Notes: generated by a model not told the origin, from the sequence alone. DNA of 64,000 nt from Streptomyces chumphonensis (GCF_014779715.1 NZ_JACXYU010000018.1:46732-110731); one strand, 5' to 3'; shown: positions 7,609-15,719, counted from the first letter of the stretch. A program made the numbers and translations.

Positions 7609-9206
7609 CGGCGGGCTCCCACGAGCGGGACGCCCCGGCTGATGCCGGTGCGGAGCTGGAGCGCGCCGTCGACGTCCTCCCGGCGGGGCCGGTCGTGGCC
7701 GCCCAGGTCGGCGATCGTCCAGGCGACCCGCAGCACGCGGTCGAGCCCCCGAGCCGTCAGCAGTCCACGCTCCATGTCGGCCTCGGCGGAGTGCAGCGCG
7801 CCGGGGGCCACCCGCCAGCGGGTGCGCAGCTCGTGCCCCGGGACCTCGCTGTTGGTCCGCCACGGCGTCTCCGCGTACCGTGCGGCGGCCCGCTCCCGGG
7901 CGGTGAGCACCCGGGCGGCGACCGTCGCGGTGTCCTCACCGCTCCGACCGGCCGCGAGCAGTTCGGAGCGGGCGACGGGCTCGACGGTGACGCGGAGGTC
8001 CACCCGGTCCAGGAGCGGCCCCGACAGCCTGGCCCGGTAGCGGCGGACGGCCGAGGGCCGGCATTCGCACGGCTCACCGCCGGCCGACCCGTGCCGGCCG
8101 CAGGGGCACGGGTTCGCGGCGAGGACGAGCAGGAGCCGCGCGGGCATCCGCATCATGCCCTGGGTCCGGGCGACGACGACGTGTCCGGCCTCCAGCGGCT
8201 GGCGCAACGCGTCCAGAAGGCGGCCGCTGCACTCGGCGGCCTCGTCGAGGAAGAGCACGCCGTGGTGGGCGAGCGTCACCGCGCCGGGGCGGGGGAGGCC
8301 GGTGCCTCCTCCGATGAGGGAGGCCATGCTCGCCGAGTGGTGCGGCGCGCAGTACGGGGGCCGGGCGATCAGCGGCTCCCCCGGTGGCAGGGCGCCGGCC
8401 ACCGAGTGCACCGCCGTCGCCTCCAGGGACTCCTGGCGCGTGAGCGGCGGCAGGAGCCCGGGCAACCGCTCCGCGAGCATGGTCTTGCCCGCGCCGGGGG
8501 CGCCCTTGAGGAACAGGTGGTGGCGACCGGCGGCGGCGATCTCCAGGGCCCTGCGGGCGCCCGCCTGACCGGCGACCTCCGCCATGTCCACCGGACGGGC
8601 GACCGGGGACCCACCGCCCCCGACTCCCCACGGCAGGGCCGGCCCGCCGAGCGTCGTGTCCGGCCCTTCGTCGGCGGCCTCCTCGGGCACCGGCTCGTCG
8701 GCCAGGACGGCGATGAGCTGCCGGAGGCTGCGCACGCCGAGCACCGCGACGTCCGGCACGAGGCGGGCCTCGGCAACGGCCTGCTCCGGTACGACGACCT
8801 GTCGGTATCCGGCGTCGGCGGCAGCGAGGACGGCGGGCAGGATGCCGCGGACCGGACGGACCCGGCCGTCCAGCCCCAGCTCCCCGATCATCATGACGCC
8901 GGCCAGCCGCCGCAGGTCCACGCGCTGCGCGGCACCGAGGACGGCGCTTGCGACAGCCAGGTCGAATCCGCTGCCGCCCTTCGGTACGGAGGCCGGGCTC
9001 AGCCCCACCGTGAGCTTGCGCTGCGGCCACTCGACGCCGGAGTTCACCACGGCGGCGCGGACCCGGTCCTTGCTCTCGACCAGCGACTTGTCGGGCAGCC
9101 CGATGAGGGTGAAGGCGGCGACGCCGGGCTCCAGGTCCGCCTGCACCTCGACGAGCACCCCCTCGACACCCACCAGGGCGACCGAGCACGTCCGGGCGAA
9201 CGGCAT
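7605..9206 (-). CDS. yifB: Mg-chelatase-like AAA+ ATPase (YifB/ComM)
   Basis: ComM/YifB is a hexameric helicase that promotes branch migration during integration of incoming DNA. The 533-residue product has an N-terminal ChlI/Lon-like domain (VEVQADLEPGVAAFTLIGLP), a Walker A GAPGAGKTMLAE, Walker B HHGVLFLDEAAE, and the C-terminal domain with the CPCGRHG motif typical of the family. The ATG at 9206 directly follows the yraN stop, and the stop overlaps dprA, so the three are one translational unit. Confidence 0.96.
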   Translation of the reverse strand: MPFARTCSVALVGVEGVLVEVQADLEPGVAAFTLIGLPDKSLVESKDRVRAAVVNSGVEWPQRKLTVGLSPASVPKGGSGFDLAVASAVLGAAQRVDLRRLAGVMMIGELGLDGRVRPVRGILPAVLAAADAGYRQVVVPEQAVAEARLVPDVAVLGVRSLRQLIAVLADEPVPEEAADEGPDTTLGGPALPWGVGGGGSPVARPVDMAEVAGQAGARRALEIAAAGRHHLFLKGAPGAGKTMLAERLPGLLPPLTRQESLEATAVHSVAGALPPGEPLIARPPYCAPHHSASMASLIGGGTGLPRPGAVTLAHHGVLFLDEAAECSGRLLDALRQPLEAGHVVVARTQGMMRMPARLLLVLAANPCPCGRHGSAGGEPCECRPSAVRRYRARLSGPLLDRVDLRVTVEPVARSELLAAGRSGEDTATVAARVLTARERAAARYAETPWRTNSEVPGHELRTRWRVAPGALHSAEADMERGLLTARGLDRVLRVAWTIADLGGHDRPRREDVDGALQLRTGISRGVPLVGARR

Positions 9207-9581
9207 TCAGGCCACCCCCCGCACGTGCTCGACGACCGGCGCTCCACGCCGGGGCAGCAGAACCCCGACGAGGTCGATCCGCACGCCGCCGGTGGGCGGT
9301 CTCCCGTAGCGGACCAGCCAGCGCTCGGTCAGCCAGCGGGACGCCAGCCTGCGCAGCCGGGCCGCCTTGCGGGGTGTGACGGCGGCCATCGGGTGCTGCG
9401 GACCGCCCGCGCTGCGGGTCTTGACCTCGCACACCACCAGGGCGTCCCCGTCCCGGGCGACGATGTCGATCTCGCCGTCCCGGCAGCGCCAGTTGCGCTC
9501 CAGGACCGCCATGCCCGATGCGCGCAGCCTCCGTGCCGCCAGGTCCTCCCCGTAGCGGCCCAGTGCCCCTTGTGCGTTCAT
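9207..9581 (-). CDS. yraN: UPF0102 (YraN) nuclease-fold protein
   Basis: YraN proteins have a restriction-endonuclease-like fold; the cellular role is unproven, though location with dprA and comM suggests DNA processing. The 124-residue product (MNAQGALGRYGEDLAARRL) has the motif GEIDIVARD followed by CEVKTRS, giving the acidic residue and the E-x-K pair of the nuclease core. The frame is open 49 codons further, but ATG 9581 has GGAGG upstream and matches the usual 120-residue length. Confidence 0.92.
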   Translation of the reverse strand: MNAQGALGRYGEDLAARRLRASGMAVLERNWRCRDGEIDIVARDGDALVVCEVKTRSAGGPQHPMAAVTPRKAARLRRLASRWLTERWLVRYGRPPTGGVRIDLVGVLLPRRGAPVVEHVRGVA

Positions 9582-9645
9582 CTCGTCCACCTCCACCGCC
9601 GACTGTGGCTGCACGGCGGACACGGTGGGGATCTTGCCGCTTTTC

Positions 9646-9672
9646 GGTGGACAACTCGCGGGTTGTGGACAA
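9646..9672 (-). promoter_or_regulatory. Pair of DnaA boxes, 18-bp spacing
   Basis: On the minus strand TTGTCCACA occupies 9672-9664 and TTGTCCACC 9654-9646, same orientation, starts 18 bp apart. The first is a perfect Streptomyces box. They lie in the 200-base spacer between the DUF2469 gene and yraN, with the same geometry as the pair at 3767-3793. Confidence 0.55.
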
Positions 9673-9782
9673 CGCGGCCACCCGTGGGGGTGACCACGCG
9701 TGCCGCCGCGACGACCCAGGGGCAGCACGCGAGCGCCCGGCGGCGCGGCACGGAGACGTGGCCGGGCGGGGCGGGAAGAGCG

Positions 9783-10106
9783 TCAGCCGCTGAAGCCGGA
9801 GTCCTCCGGCACGTTGAGGTCGCTCTTGTTGAGCTCCTCGATGTTGACGTCCTTGAACGTCAGGACGCGGACCTGCTTCACGAACCGCGCCGGCCGGTAC
9901 ATGTCCCAGACCCAGGCGTCGGCCATGGACACCTCGAAGAAGACCTCGCCCTGGACGGAGTGCACCTGCATCTCGTAGTCGTTCGTGAGGTAGAACCGGC
10001 GCTCGGTCTCGATCACGTACTTGAACAGGCCGACGACGTCCTTGTACTCCCGGTAGAGCTTCAGCTCCATCTCGGTCTCGTACTTCTCGAGGTCCTCGGC
10101 GCTCAT
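9783..10106 (-). CDS. DUF2469 conserved actinobacterial protein
   Basis: The 107-residue acidic product (MSAEDLEKYETEMELKLYRE) belongs to a family restricted to actinobacteria with no known function. It is rich in aromatic and acidic residues (FEVSMADAWVWDMYRPARF) and lacks a signal peptide. ATG 10106 has AGGGGA at good spacing; the frame stays open upstream but that part reads like the overlapping sipZ sequence. It follows sipZ by 34 bases and is probably cotranscribed with it. Confidence 0.9.
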   Translation of the reverse strand: MSAEDLEKYETEMELKLYREYKDVVGLFKYVIETERRFYLTNDYEMQVHSVQGEVFFEVSMADAWVWDMYRPARFVKQVRVLTFKDVNIEELNKSDLNVPEDSGFSG

Positions 10107-10140
10107 GGATTCCCCTTCAGCTGCGTCCCCCCATTGTGCG

Positions 10141-10872
10141 TCAGTGCCGCGTGCGCCGTCCGGCCCGCCGCGCGATCGGGGCACCCGCGGCCCCGCCGAG
10201 CACCAGGAGGGCGCCCGCCCCGGCGGCCCACAGCAGCACCGGGAGGGGTCCCGGCTCGGAGACGCCGCCGGGCAGCGCCGCGAAGCCGTCCGGACGGGGC
10301 AGGGAGCCGGCGTCCGCGAGCGGCCACACGGTGGCGTCGACGCGGGCGACCACGGCACCGCGCGGCACGGCGCCGTCCGCCTCGCCCGCCAGCTGGCTAC
10401 GGGAGTCGACGGAGTGGCTTCGGTGATCGCCCAGCAGGAAGATCCGCCCCTCCGGCACGGTGGCCCGGAAGTCGGAGCCCGAGGCGTCCCCCGACGGCCC
10501 GAGGTAGCGCTCGGTCACCGTCTCGCCGTTCACGGTCAGGCGCCCTTCGGCGTCGCAGCAGGCCACCGTGTCGCCACCGACGCCGACGACCCGCTTCACC
10601 ATGGGCAGGTCGCCCCACAGCGGGTCCTCGAAGACCACCACGTCCCCCCGGCGGACGTCGTCCCCGTCGACCCGCTCGGCGAGCACGCGCTCCCCCGCGC
10701 GGATCGTGGGCGCCATCGAGTCCGTCGGCACCGCGTAGGGGCGGTACAGCAGGGCCGCCCAGGCGAACGCGCCGACGAAGAGCACGGCCCCGACGGCCAC
10801 CGCGACGTTGGCCAGCGTGGCGCCGGTGCGGCGGCGGGCGGCCGTTCGACCGTTCGTGGTTGCCGTGGTCAT
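10141..10872 (-). CDS. sipZ: Type I signal peptidase (SipZ-like)
   Basis: Membrane serine protease that removes signal peptides. The 243-residue product has an N-terminal membrane helix at about residues 20-42, catalytic Ser52 in VPTDSM and general-base Lys93 in MVKRVVGVGGD, then FLLGDHRSHSVDSR. It has an extra C-terminal hydrophobic helix (about residues 212-232). It is the fourth of four tandem genes. In S. lividans sipW, X and Y form one operon and sipZ starts another; here a 12-bp stem at 10936-10972 separates sipY from sipZ, in line with that. Confidence 0.93.
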   Translation of the reverse strand: MTTATTNGRTAARRRTGATLANVAVAVGAVLFVGAFAWAALLYRPYAVPTDSMAPTIRAGERVLAERVDGDDVRRGDVVVFEDPLWGDLPMVKRVVGVGGDTVACCDAEGRLTVNGETVTERYLGPSGDASGSDFRATVPEGRIFLLGDHRSHSVDSRSQLAGEADGAVPRGAVVARVDATVWPLADAGSLPRPDGFAALPGGVSEPGPLPVLLWAAGAGALLVLGGAAGAPIARRAGRRTRH

Positions 10873-10935
10873 GACGGCACCCTACCTGCGGCGCCGGGGC
10901 GGGTGTCCGCGCGTCCGGACCCTGCCGGAGTGACC

Positions 10936-10972
10936 GCCCGTGCCCCGCACCGGACACGGGCGGGGCACGGGC
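10936..10972 (-). terminator. Hairpin between sipY and sipZ
   Basis: GCCCGTGCCCCG (10936-10947) and CGGGGCACGGGC (10961-10972) form a perfect 12-base-pair stem with a 13-base loop. It lies 26 bases beyond the sipY stop and supports the end of a sipW-sipX-sipY transcript before sipZ. Confidence 0.65.
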
Positions 10973-10997
10973 CGGACGGACGCCGGGCGGGCGGACG

Positions 10998-11924
10998 TCA
11001 GGGGCGGGGGCGCCGACGGATCAGTGCGACGGGAAGGAGCGCGGCCACGGCCAGCGCGGTGGGGGCCCCGGCTGCCAGCCGGTCGTACACCTCCGGCACC
11101 GACAGGGCGCCCCAGCGGTCGACTGGCCAGGCGCGCACGAGGGCACGGCCGACGACCTTGTCCTCGGGCACGGCACCACCCGAGGGGCCGTCCACGTGGT
11201 AGCGGGAGTCCAGCGACTCCTGCCGGTGGTCACCCAGCACCCACACGTGGTCCTCGGGGACGGTCAGCGGGCCGAACGGCTTGTCCCCGCACGGGGTGTT
11301 CCCGGGGAAGAGGTACGCGGACTCGTCCAGCGCCTCGCCGTTGACCTTGACCTGCCCGTTCTGGCGGCACTCCACGGTGTCGCCCTCGACGCCGACGACG
11401 CGCTTGATCAGGTTCTGCTGGTCGGCCGAGGGCATCAGCCCGATGAAGCTGAGAACCTCCTGCACGGCGTTCGGCTCGGGCGGCGGGGTGTCCAGCCAGC
11501 CGCCCGGGTCCTCGAAGACGACGACCTCGCCGCGCTCGGGCTCGGCACCGAACCACGGCGTCAGCTTGTCCACCAGGACCCGGTCGCCGCGCTGCAGGGT
11601 GTTCTGCATGGAGTCGGAGGGGATGGAGAAGGCCTGCAGCAGGAAGGACTTGATCAACAGGGCGAGCACGAGGGCGATGCCGACCAGGAGCGGCAGCTCC
11701 TTCCAGAACGAGCGCTGCTGCCTGCTGCCGCGCCGACCCGTGCCCCCGTCGTCGCCGTCACCGGCCGCAGCGGCTCCGGGGGCTCCGGGGGCTCCGGGGG
11801 CTCCGGGGGCTCCGGGGGCGGTGTCGCCACCGGGACCGGAACGTTCGTCGTTGCGCCCCTCGGGCTGCTCCTCCGGCTCGTCCCCACCGGACCCCGACCG
11901 GGCGCCGACCGCGACGTTCCCCAC
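10998..11924 (-). CDS. sipY: Type I signal peptidase (SipY-like)
   Basis: The 308-residue product has a long cytoplasmic N-terminus containing a PGA tripeptide repeat (about residues 37-51), a membrane helix near 77-99, catalytic Ser105 in IPSDSM and Lys174 in LIKRVVGVEGD, then WVLGDHRQESLDSR. A second C-terminal hydrophobic segment precedes a basic tail. Its start codon lies inside the extended sipX frame (167-base overlap), so translation may be coupled. The PGA repeat is encoded by five 9-bp units. Confidence 0.94.
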   Translation of the reverse strand: MGNVAVGARSGSGGDEPEEQPEGRNDERSGPGGDTAPGAPGAPGAPGAPGAAAAGDGDDGGTGRRGSRQQRSFWKELPLLVGIALVLALLIKSFLLQAFSIPSDSMQNTLQRGDRVLVDKLTPWFGAEPERGEVVVFEDPGGWLDTPPPEPNAVQEVLSFIGLMPSADQQNLIKRVVGVEGDTVECRQNGQVKVNGEALDESAYLFPGNTPCGDKPFGPLTVPEDHVWVLGDHRQESLDSRYHVDGPSGGAVPEDKVVGRALVRAWPVDRWGALSVPEVYDRLAAGAPTALAVAALLPVALIRRRPRP

Positions 11925-12888
11925 GTTCTCTCCTAACGCTGTGCCACCGCCTGCCCGTCAAGCGGCGCAGGCCCGCCACTCCCATAACGAGCGTGAGTTC
12001 CGCAGGGAGCGGTACCGGCGTGATTTCGTGTGCTGGCCGCGGTCCCCCGGAGGCCGCCTCGGCCGGTGCGGGAGCACCGGGCTCCGGTACCGAAGCGTAC
12101 GTGCCCGGCTCCTCCAGACGTGCCCAATGGGAGAAGGGCCATGCGATGACGACCGCCTTCCCGACGACGAGGTCCTGGGGGATGGTGCCCTCGCCCGGGT
12201 CGTCGAGGTGGAACCGGGAGTCGGCGGAGTTGGACCGGTGGTCGCCCATGACGAAGAGGCGGTCCTCGGGGACGGCCACGTCGAAGGGGATCTCCGACGG
12301 CTTGTTGTCCGGGTGCAGGTACGGCTCGTTCAGCGGTGTTCCGTTGACCGTGATGCGGTCGTTCTCGTCGCAGCACACGACACGGTCGCCGCCGACCGCG
12401 ATGACGCGCTTGATCAGATCCTGCTCGTCCGCGGAGGGCAGCAGGCCGATGAAGGTCAGGAAGGACTTGACCTGCTTGACGCCGATGGGGTCGTCGGAGG
12501 GCGGCGGTTGCGCCTGGCCCTCCAGCCAGCCGCCCGGGTCCTCGAAGACGACCACGTCGCCGCGCTCGGGCTCGGCACCGAACCAGGGCGTCAGCTTGTC
12601 CACCAGCACCCGGTCGTCGATCCGGATGGTCTGCTCCATCGAACCGGAGGGGATGACGAAGGCCTGGACGAGGAAGGTCTTCAACACGAGGGCGATGACC
12701 AGCGCCACCCCGAGCAGGAGGGGGATCTCCTTGGTGGCCGAGAGCCGCCGCCGGCGTCTGACGCGCCGCGCCGCCCGGCGCCGGGCCGCACGCCCCTCGC
12801 CCGGCGGAGGGCCCTCCCCCGCGACGGGGGCCGCCGCGTCCACGGGCGGTTCGGAGGCGGCGGGACGGGGCCGCCCGCGCCTACCCAT
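11758..12888 (-). CDS. sipX: Type I signal peptidase (SipX-like) with read-through tail
   Basis: The product is 376 residues: a very basic N-terminus (RRVRRRRRL near residue 41), a membrane helix about 54-78, catalytic Ser83 in IPSGSM and Lys160 in LIKRVIAVGGD, and FVMGDHRSNSADSR. The protease domain ends near residue 270. A PAELTLVMGVAGLRRLTGRR segment follows and may be a genuine C-terminal hydrophobic tail. About the last 70 residues are Arg/Pro/Gly-rich and run through the sipY leader and 167 bases of sipY coding sequence in another frame, which suggests the normal stop has been lost. Confidence 0.9.
   Translation of the reverse strand: MGRRGRPRPAASEPPVDAAAPVAGEGPPPGEGRAARRRAARRVRRRRRLSATKEIPLLLGVALVIALVLKTFLVQAFVIPSGSMEQTIRIDDRVLVDKLTPWFGAEPERGDVVVFEDPGGWLEGQAQPPPSDDPIGVKQVKSFLTFIGLLPSADEQDLIKRVIAVGGDRVVCCDENDRITVNGTPLNEPYLHPDNKPSEIPFDVAVPEDRLFVMGDHRSNSADSRFHLDDPGEGTIPQDLVVGKAVVIAWPFSHWARLEEPGTYASVPEPGAPAPAEAASGGPRPAHEITPVPLPAELTLVMGVAGLRRLTGRRWHSVRRERGERRGRRPVGVRWGRAGGAARGAQRRTFRSRWRHRPRSPRSPRSPRSPRSRCGR
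11772..11816 (-). repeat. Five tandem 9-bp repeats within sipY
   Basis: Five perfect copies of GGCTCCGGG on the plus strand encode a (PGA)n run in the cytoplasmic N-terminal part of SipY. Such short in-frame units can change copy number by slippage and would vary between strains without breaking the frame. The same bases are also read in the sipX read-through frame. Confidence 0.9.
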
Positions 12889-13591
12889 GCCCGTTCCGCA
12901 GGGCGGACCAGCGCGAGGGGGGCCAGCCGGTCCACTCCACCCGGCCGATGACGTCCTCCACCGGGACGGTGCCGCCCCCAGGGCGGCCGAGGTGGTCGCG
13001 GGAGTCCCGCGAGGCGGCGCGGTGGTCGCCCATGACCCACAGCCGCCCCTCGGCCACCACGATGTCGAACGGAACGGCCGAGGCCCGCTCGGGGCCTCCC
13101 TCGGGGTGCAGGTAGTCCTCGGTCAGCGGCTCCCCGTTCACCTCGATCCTCCCCTGCTCGTCGCAGCACGTCACCCGGTCGCCGCCGACGCCGACCACGC
13201 GCTTGACGAAGTCGTTGCCCGGCGGCTCGCCCACGCCCACCGCCGCGACGGTGGTGCGCAGAACGCGGGCGAGCGGATGCTCACCCGTGCCGTCGGCTGC
13301 GAACGTACCCGTTCCGTCGAAGACCACAACGTCTCCACGCTCCGGATGGTTGCCGAAACGGTACGCCAGCTTGTTCACGAGCACGCGGTCCTCCACGCGG
13401 AGCGTCGGTTCCATGGAACCGCTGGCGATCCGGTAGGGCTGTACCGCGAAGGCGTTGACCAGAAGAAACAACACCAGGGCCACAGCCGCCCACAGGGCCG
13501 ACCGCCGAAGGCCGAAGCGGCGTGCCGGGGCGGCCGCGGGGGTCGGACCCGGCGCCGGGTCCGACTCGTCGGGGGCAGGGGTGTCCGTCAT
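12881..13591 (-). CDS. sipW: Type I signal peptidase (SipW-like)
   Basis: First gene of the four-gene signal peptidase cluster. The 236-residue product has a cytoplasmic Pro/Ala-rich start, a membrane helix at about 30-50, catalytic Ser59 in IASGSM, Lys130 in FVKRVVGVGGD, and WVMGDHRAASRDSRDH. No C-terminal membrane helix is evident, unlike sipZ. Its stop overlaps the sipX start by eight bases. A terminator after rplS lies just upstream, so the sip operon must have its own promoter in 13592-13682. Confidence 0.94.
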   Translation of the reverse strand: MTDTPAPDESDPAPGPTPAAAPARRFGLRRSALWAAVALVLFLLVNAFAVQPYRIASGSMEPTLRVEDRVLVNKLAYRFGNHPERGDVVVFDGTGTFAADGTGEHPLARVLRTTVAAVGVGEPPGNDFVKRVVGVGGDRVTCCDEQGRIEVNGEPLTEDYLHPEGGPERASAVPFDIVVAEGRLWVMGDHRAASRDSRDHLGRPGGGTVPVEDVIGRVEWTGWPPSRWSALRNGHG

Positions 13592-13682
13592 GGGCCCGCT
13601 TCCGTGCGCGTCGCGCCCGGTGGCCGGGCGGACGGTCTGTCACCGGACGCAGAGCCTAACCGTCCGGCCTTGCCTACGACGC

Positions 13683-13720
13683 GGCGGCCGGACCGCATCC
13701 GAGGATGGGGTCCGGCCGCC
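13683..13720 (-). terminator. Terminator after rplS
   Basis: GGCGGCCGGACC (13683-13694) pairs perfectly with GGTCCGGCCGCC (13709-13720), and inner CATC/GATG bases can extend the stem. It begins 22 bases after the rplS stop and separates it from the sip operon. Confidence 0.75.
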
Positions 13721-13741
13721 GATGACGTGGAGCGCGACGAC

Positions 13742-14092
13742 TCAGCGCTCGCGCTTCTCCTTGATCTTCGCCGCCTTGCCGCGCAGCTCGCGCAGGTAGT
13801 ACAGCTTTGCACGACGCACCTGGCCGCGCGTGACGACGTCGATCTTCTCCACGACCGGGGTGTGCACGGGGAAGGTGCGCTCGACGCCGACGCCGTAGCT
13901 CACCTTGCGGACCGTGAAGGTCTCCCGCAGGCCGGAGCCCTGGCGGCGGATGACGACGCCCTTGAACTGCTGGACACGCGAGCGGCTGCCCTCGATGACG
14001 CGGACGTGGACGTCGACGGTGTCACCCGGGCGGAAGGCCGGGATGTCGTCGCGCAGGGATGCTGCGTCGACGCTGTCGAGGAGCTGGGACAT
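13742..14092 (-). CDS. rplS: 50S ribosomal protein L19
   Basis: L19 sits at the 30S-50S interface. The 116-residue product starts MSQLLDSVDAASLRDDIPAF and has the family core RPGDTVDVHVRVIEGSRSR and VERTFPVHTPVVEKIDVV, ending in the basic KAAKIKEKRER. The frame is open upstream but ATG 14092 is the family start. It is the last gene of the rpsP-khpA-rimM-trmD-rplS group, 130 bases after trmD. Confidence 0.97.
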   Translation of the reverse strand: MSQLLDSVDAASLRDDIPAFRPGDTVDVHVRVIEGSRSRVQQFKGVVIRRQGSGLRETFTVRKVSYGVGVERTFPVHTPVVEKIDVVTRGQVRRAKLYYLRELRGKAAKIKEKRER

Positions 14093-14222
14093 GTGGGTCT
14101 GCTTTCTTCGCCGGTGCCACAGGTCAACGGCGGAAACGGTGATGGATGTTCGGCTGGCGGGCCGGGGCGGGCGTCTGTCCCCCTGTGGCAGGGTCGCGCG
14201 CCGTGGCCTTGAGACCAGCGGC

Positions 14223-15032
14223 TCATTCTTCCACGGGCTCCCCGGAGCGCCCAAATCGGCCGTCGGGGCGCAGCTCCCAGCCGAGTTCCGCCAGGAGTGC
14301 GCGGTCCTGCCGGTCGAGGGCCCGGGGGTCGCAACGCCGGAGGAGGTCGGGGCGGTGCGCGGCCGTGCGCGTCAACGCCTGGTCGCGGCGCCAGCGGGCG
14401 ATCCGGCCGTGGTGCCCGCTGACGAGTACCTCGGGGATCTCCCGCCCACGCCAGCTGGGCGGCTTGGTGTAGACCGGGCCTTCGAGCAGGTCCGCCATGG
14501 CGCCCGGGGCGAAGGAGTCGTCGCGGTGGGACTCCGCGTTGCCGAGGACGCCGGGCAGCAGTCGTGCCACGGCCTCCACCATCACCAGGACGGGCGCCTC
14601 TCCCCCTGCGAGGACGTAGTCCCCGATGGAGACCTCGCGGACGTCGTGGCGCTCGCCGTACTCCTCGACGACGCGCCGGTCGATGCCCTCGTAGCGCGCC
14701 GGCGTGAAGACCAGCCAGTCGCGGCCCGCCAGCTCGGCGGCCAGTTCCTGGGTGAAGGGCCGCCCGCTGGGCGTGGGGACGACGATGACGGGTTCGCCGT
14801 CACCCGACGCGGTGATCTCGTCCAGTGCCTCGCCCCAGGGCTCGGGCTTCATCACCATGCCCGGACCACCGCCGTACGGCGTGTCGTCCACGGTGTGGTG
14901 ACGGTCGTGCGTCCAGCCCCGCAGGTCGTGCACCCGCACGTCGAGTTGGCCCCGGGCCCGTGCCTTGCCGACGAGGGAGACCTCCAGGGGCGCGAGGTAC
15001 TCGGGGAAGATCGTGACGACGTCGAGCCTCAC
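14223..15032 (-). CDS. trmD: tRNA (guanine-37-N1) methyltransferase
   Basis: TrmD methylates G37 of tRNAs using SAM, preventing +1 frameshifting. The 269-residue SPOUT-family product has the trefoil-knot motifs: GGGPGMVMKPEP, FTPARYEGIDRRVVEEYG, and VSIGDYVLAGGEAPVLVM. Its C-terminal domain binds tRNA. ATG 15032 overlaps the rimM stop by four bases, showing tight coupling. Confidence 0.97.
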   Translation of the reverse strand: MRLDVVTIFPEYLAPLEVSLVGKARARGQLDVRVHDLRGWTHDRHHTVDDTPYGGGPGMVMKPEPWGEALDEITASGDGEPVIVVPTPSGRPFTQELAAELAGRDWLVFTPARYEGIDRRVVEEYGERHDVREVSIGDYVLAGGEAPVLVMVEAVARLLPGVLGNAESHRDDSFAPGAMADLLEGPVYTKPPSWRGREIPEVLVSGHHGRIARWRRDQALTRTAAHRPDLLRRCDPRALDRQDRALLAELGWELRPDGRFGRSGEPVEE

Positions 15033-15589
15033 CGCGATCCGCTCCCGCCCGGCTCCCCGCCGCGTTCGTCCTCGCCCTCGGGCTCGCCCAGCAGGCCGGG
15101 CGGGGGGTCGATGACGGCCCGCTGCTCCGCCAGGTCGATCTCCGGGACGATCTCGGCGACGAACGGGATCAGCACCTCGCCCCCGTCCGGTCGCCTGACC
15201 ACGAGGAGGTCCTGCGCGGGCAGGTGCGCGATCTCGCTGATCCGCCCGATCTCCTCACCCTCACGCGTGACCACGTCCAGGTCGATCAGCTGATGGTCGT
15301 AGAACTCCTCCGGGTCCTCCGGGACCTCCTCCGGATCGACCTCGGCGATGAGGAGCGTGTTGCGCAGCGCCTCGGCGGCCGTCCGGTCGGCGACGCCCGC
15401 GAAGCGCAGGAGCAGCCGACCGCTGTGGACGCGGCCGCTGTCGATCGTGAGGGGGCCGACGGCGGCCGGTTCGGTGGCGAGCACCGCCCCGGGGCCGAGC
15501 CGGAGCTCGGGCTCGTCGGTGCGGACCTCGACGGTGACCTCGCCCTTGATGCCGTGGGCGCGGCCGATCCGCGCGACTACCAGCTGCAC
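15029..15589 (-). CDS. rimM: 16S rRNA processing protein RimM
   Basis: RimM helps mature the 30S head near S19. The 186-residue product starts at GTG 15589 (VQLVVARIGRAHGIKGEVTV) with an AGGAGAAGGAA sequence ahead, has the N-terminal RimM domain and a PRC-barrel (DHQLIDLDVVTREGEEIGRI) with DLLVVRRPDGGEVLIPFV. A Glu/Gly-rich tail follows. A very strong 26-bp hairpin lies upstream, between khpA and rimM. Confidence 0.96.
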   Translation of the reverse strand: MQLVVARIGRAHGIKGEVTVEVRTDEPELRLGPGAVLATEPAAVGPLTIDSGRVHSGRLLLRFAGVADRTAAEALRNTLLIAEVDPEEVPEDPEEFYDHQLIDLDVVTREGEEIGRISEIAHLPAQDLLVVRRPDGGEVLIPFVAEIVPEIDLAEQRAVIDPPPGLLGEPEGEDERGGEPGGSGSR

Positions 15590-15647
15590 GTGCTGTTCCT
15601 TCTCCTGCCCGGTCGGGCCCGGGCGCCGGTCGATGCTCGGGCCGGTC

Positions 15648-15702
15648 CAGCACCGGCTCGGGCCGGGAACGGCCGAGCCGTTCCCGGCCCGAGCCGGTGC
15701 TG
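15648..15702 (-). terminator. 26-bp perfect hairpin between khpA and rimM
   Basis: Bases 15648-15673 and 15677-15702 are perfect reverse complements, 26 pairs, around a three-base CGA loop. It is the longest perfect palindrome I found in the window. It begins 18 bases after the khpA stop and can terminate or attenuate transcription from rpsP-khpA into rimM-trmD-rplS. Confidence 0.8.
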
Positions 15703-15719
15703 TGTGGGAGCCGTGCGTG

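Noticed and set aside
10936..13591. Four signal peptidase genes as a recent tandem duplication
   Set aside because: The proteins differ strongly outside the catalytic motifs, and the four-gene cluster is known in other Streptomyces, so it is ancient.
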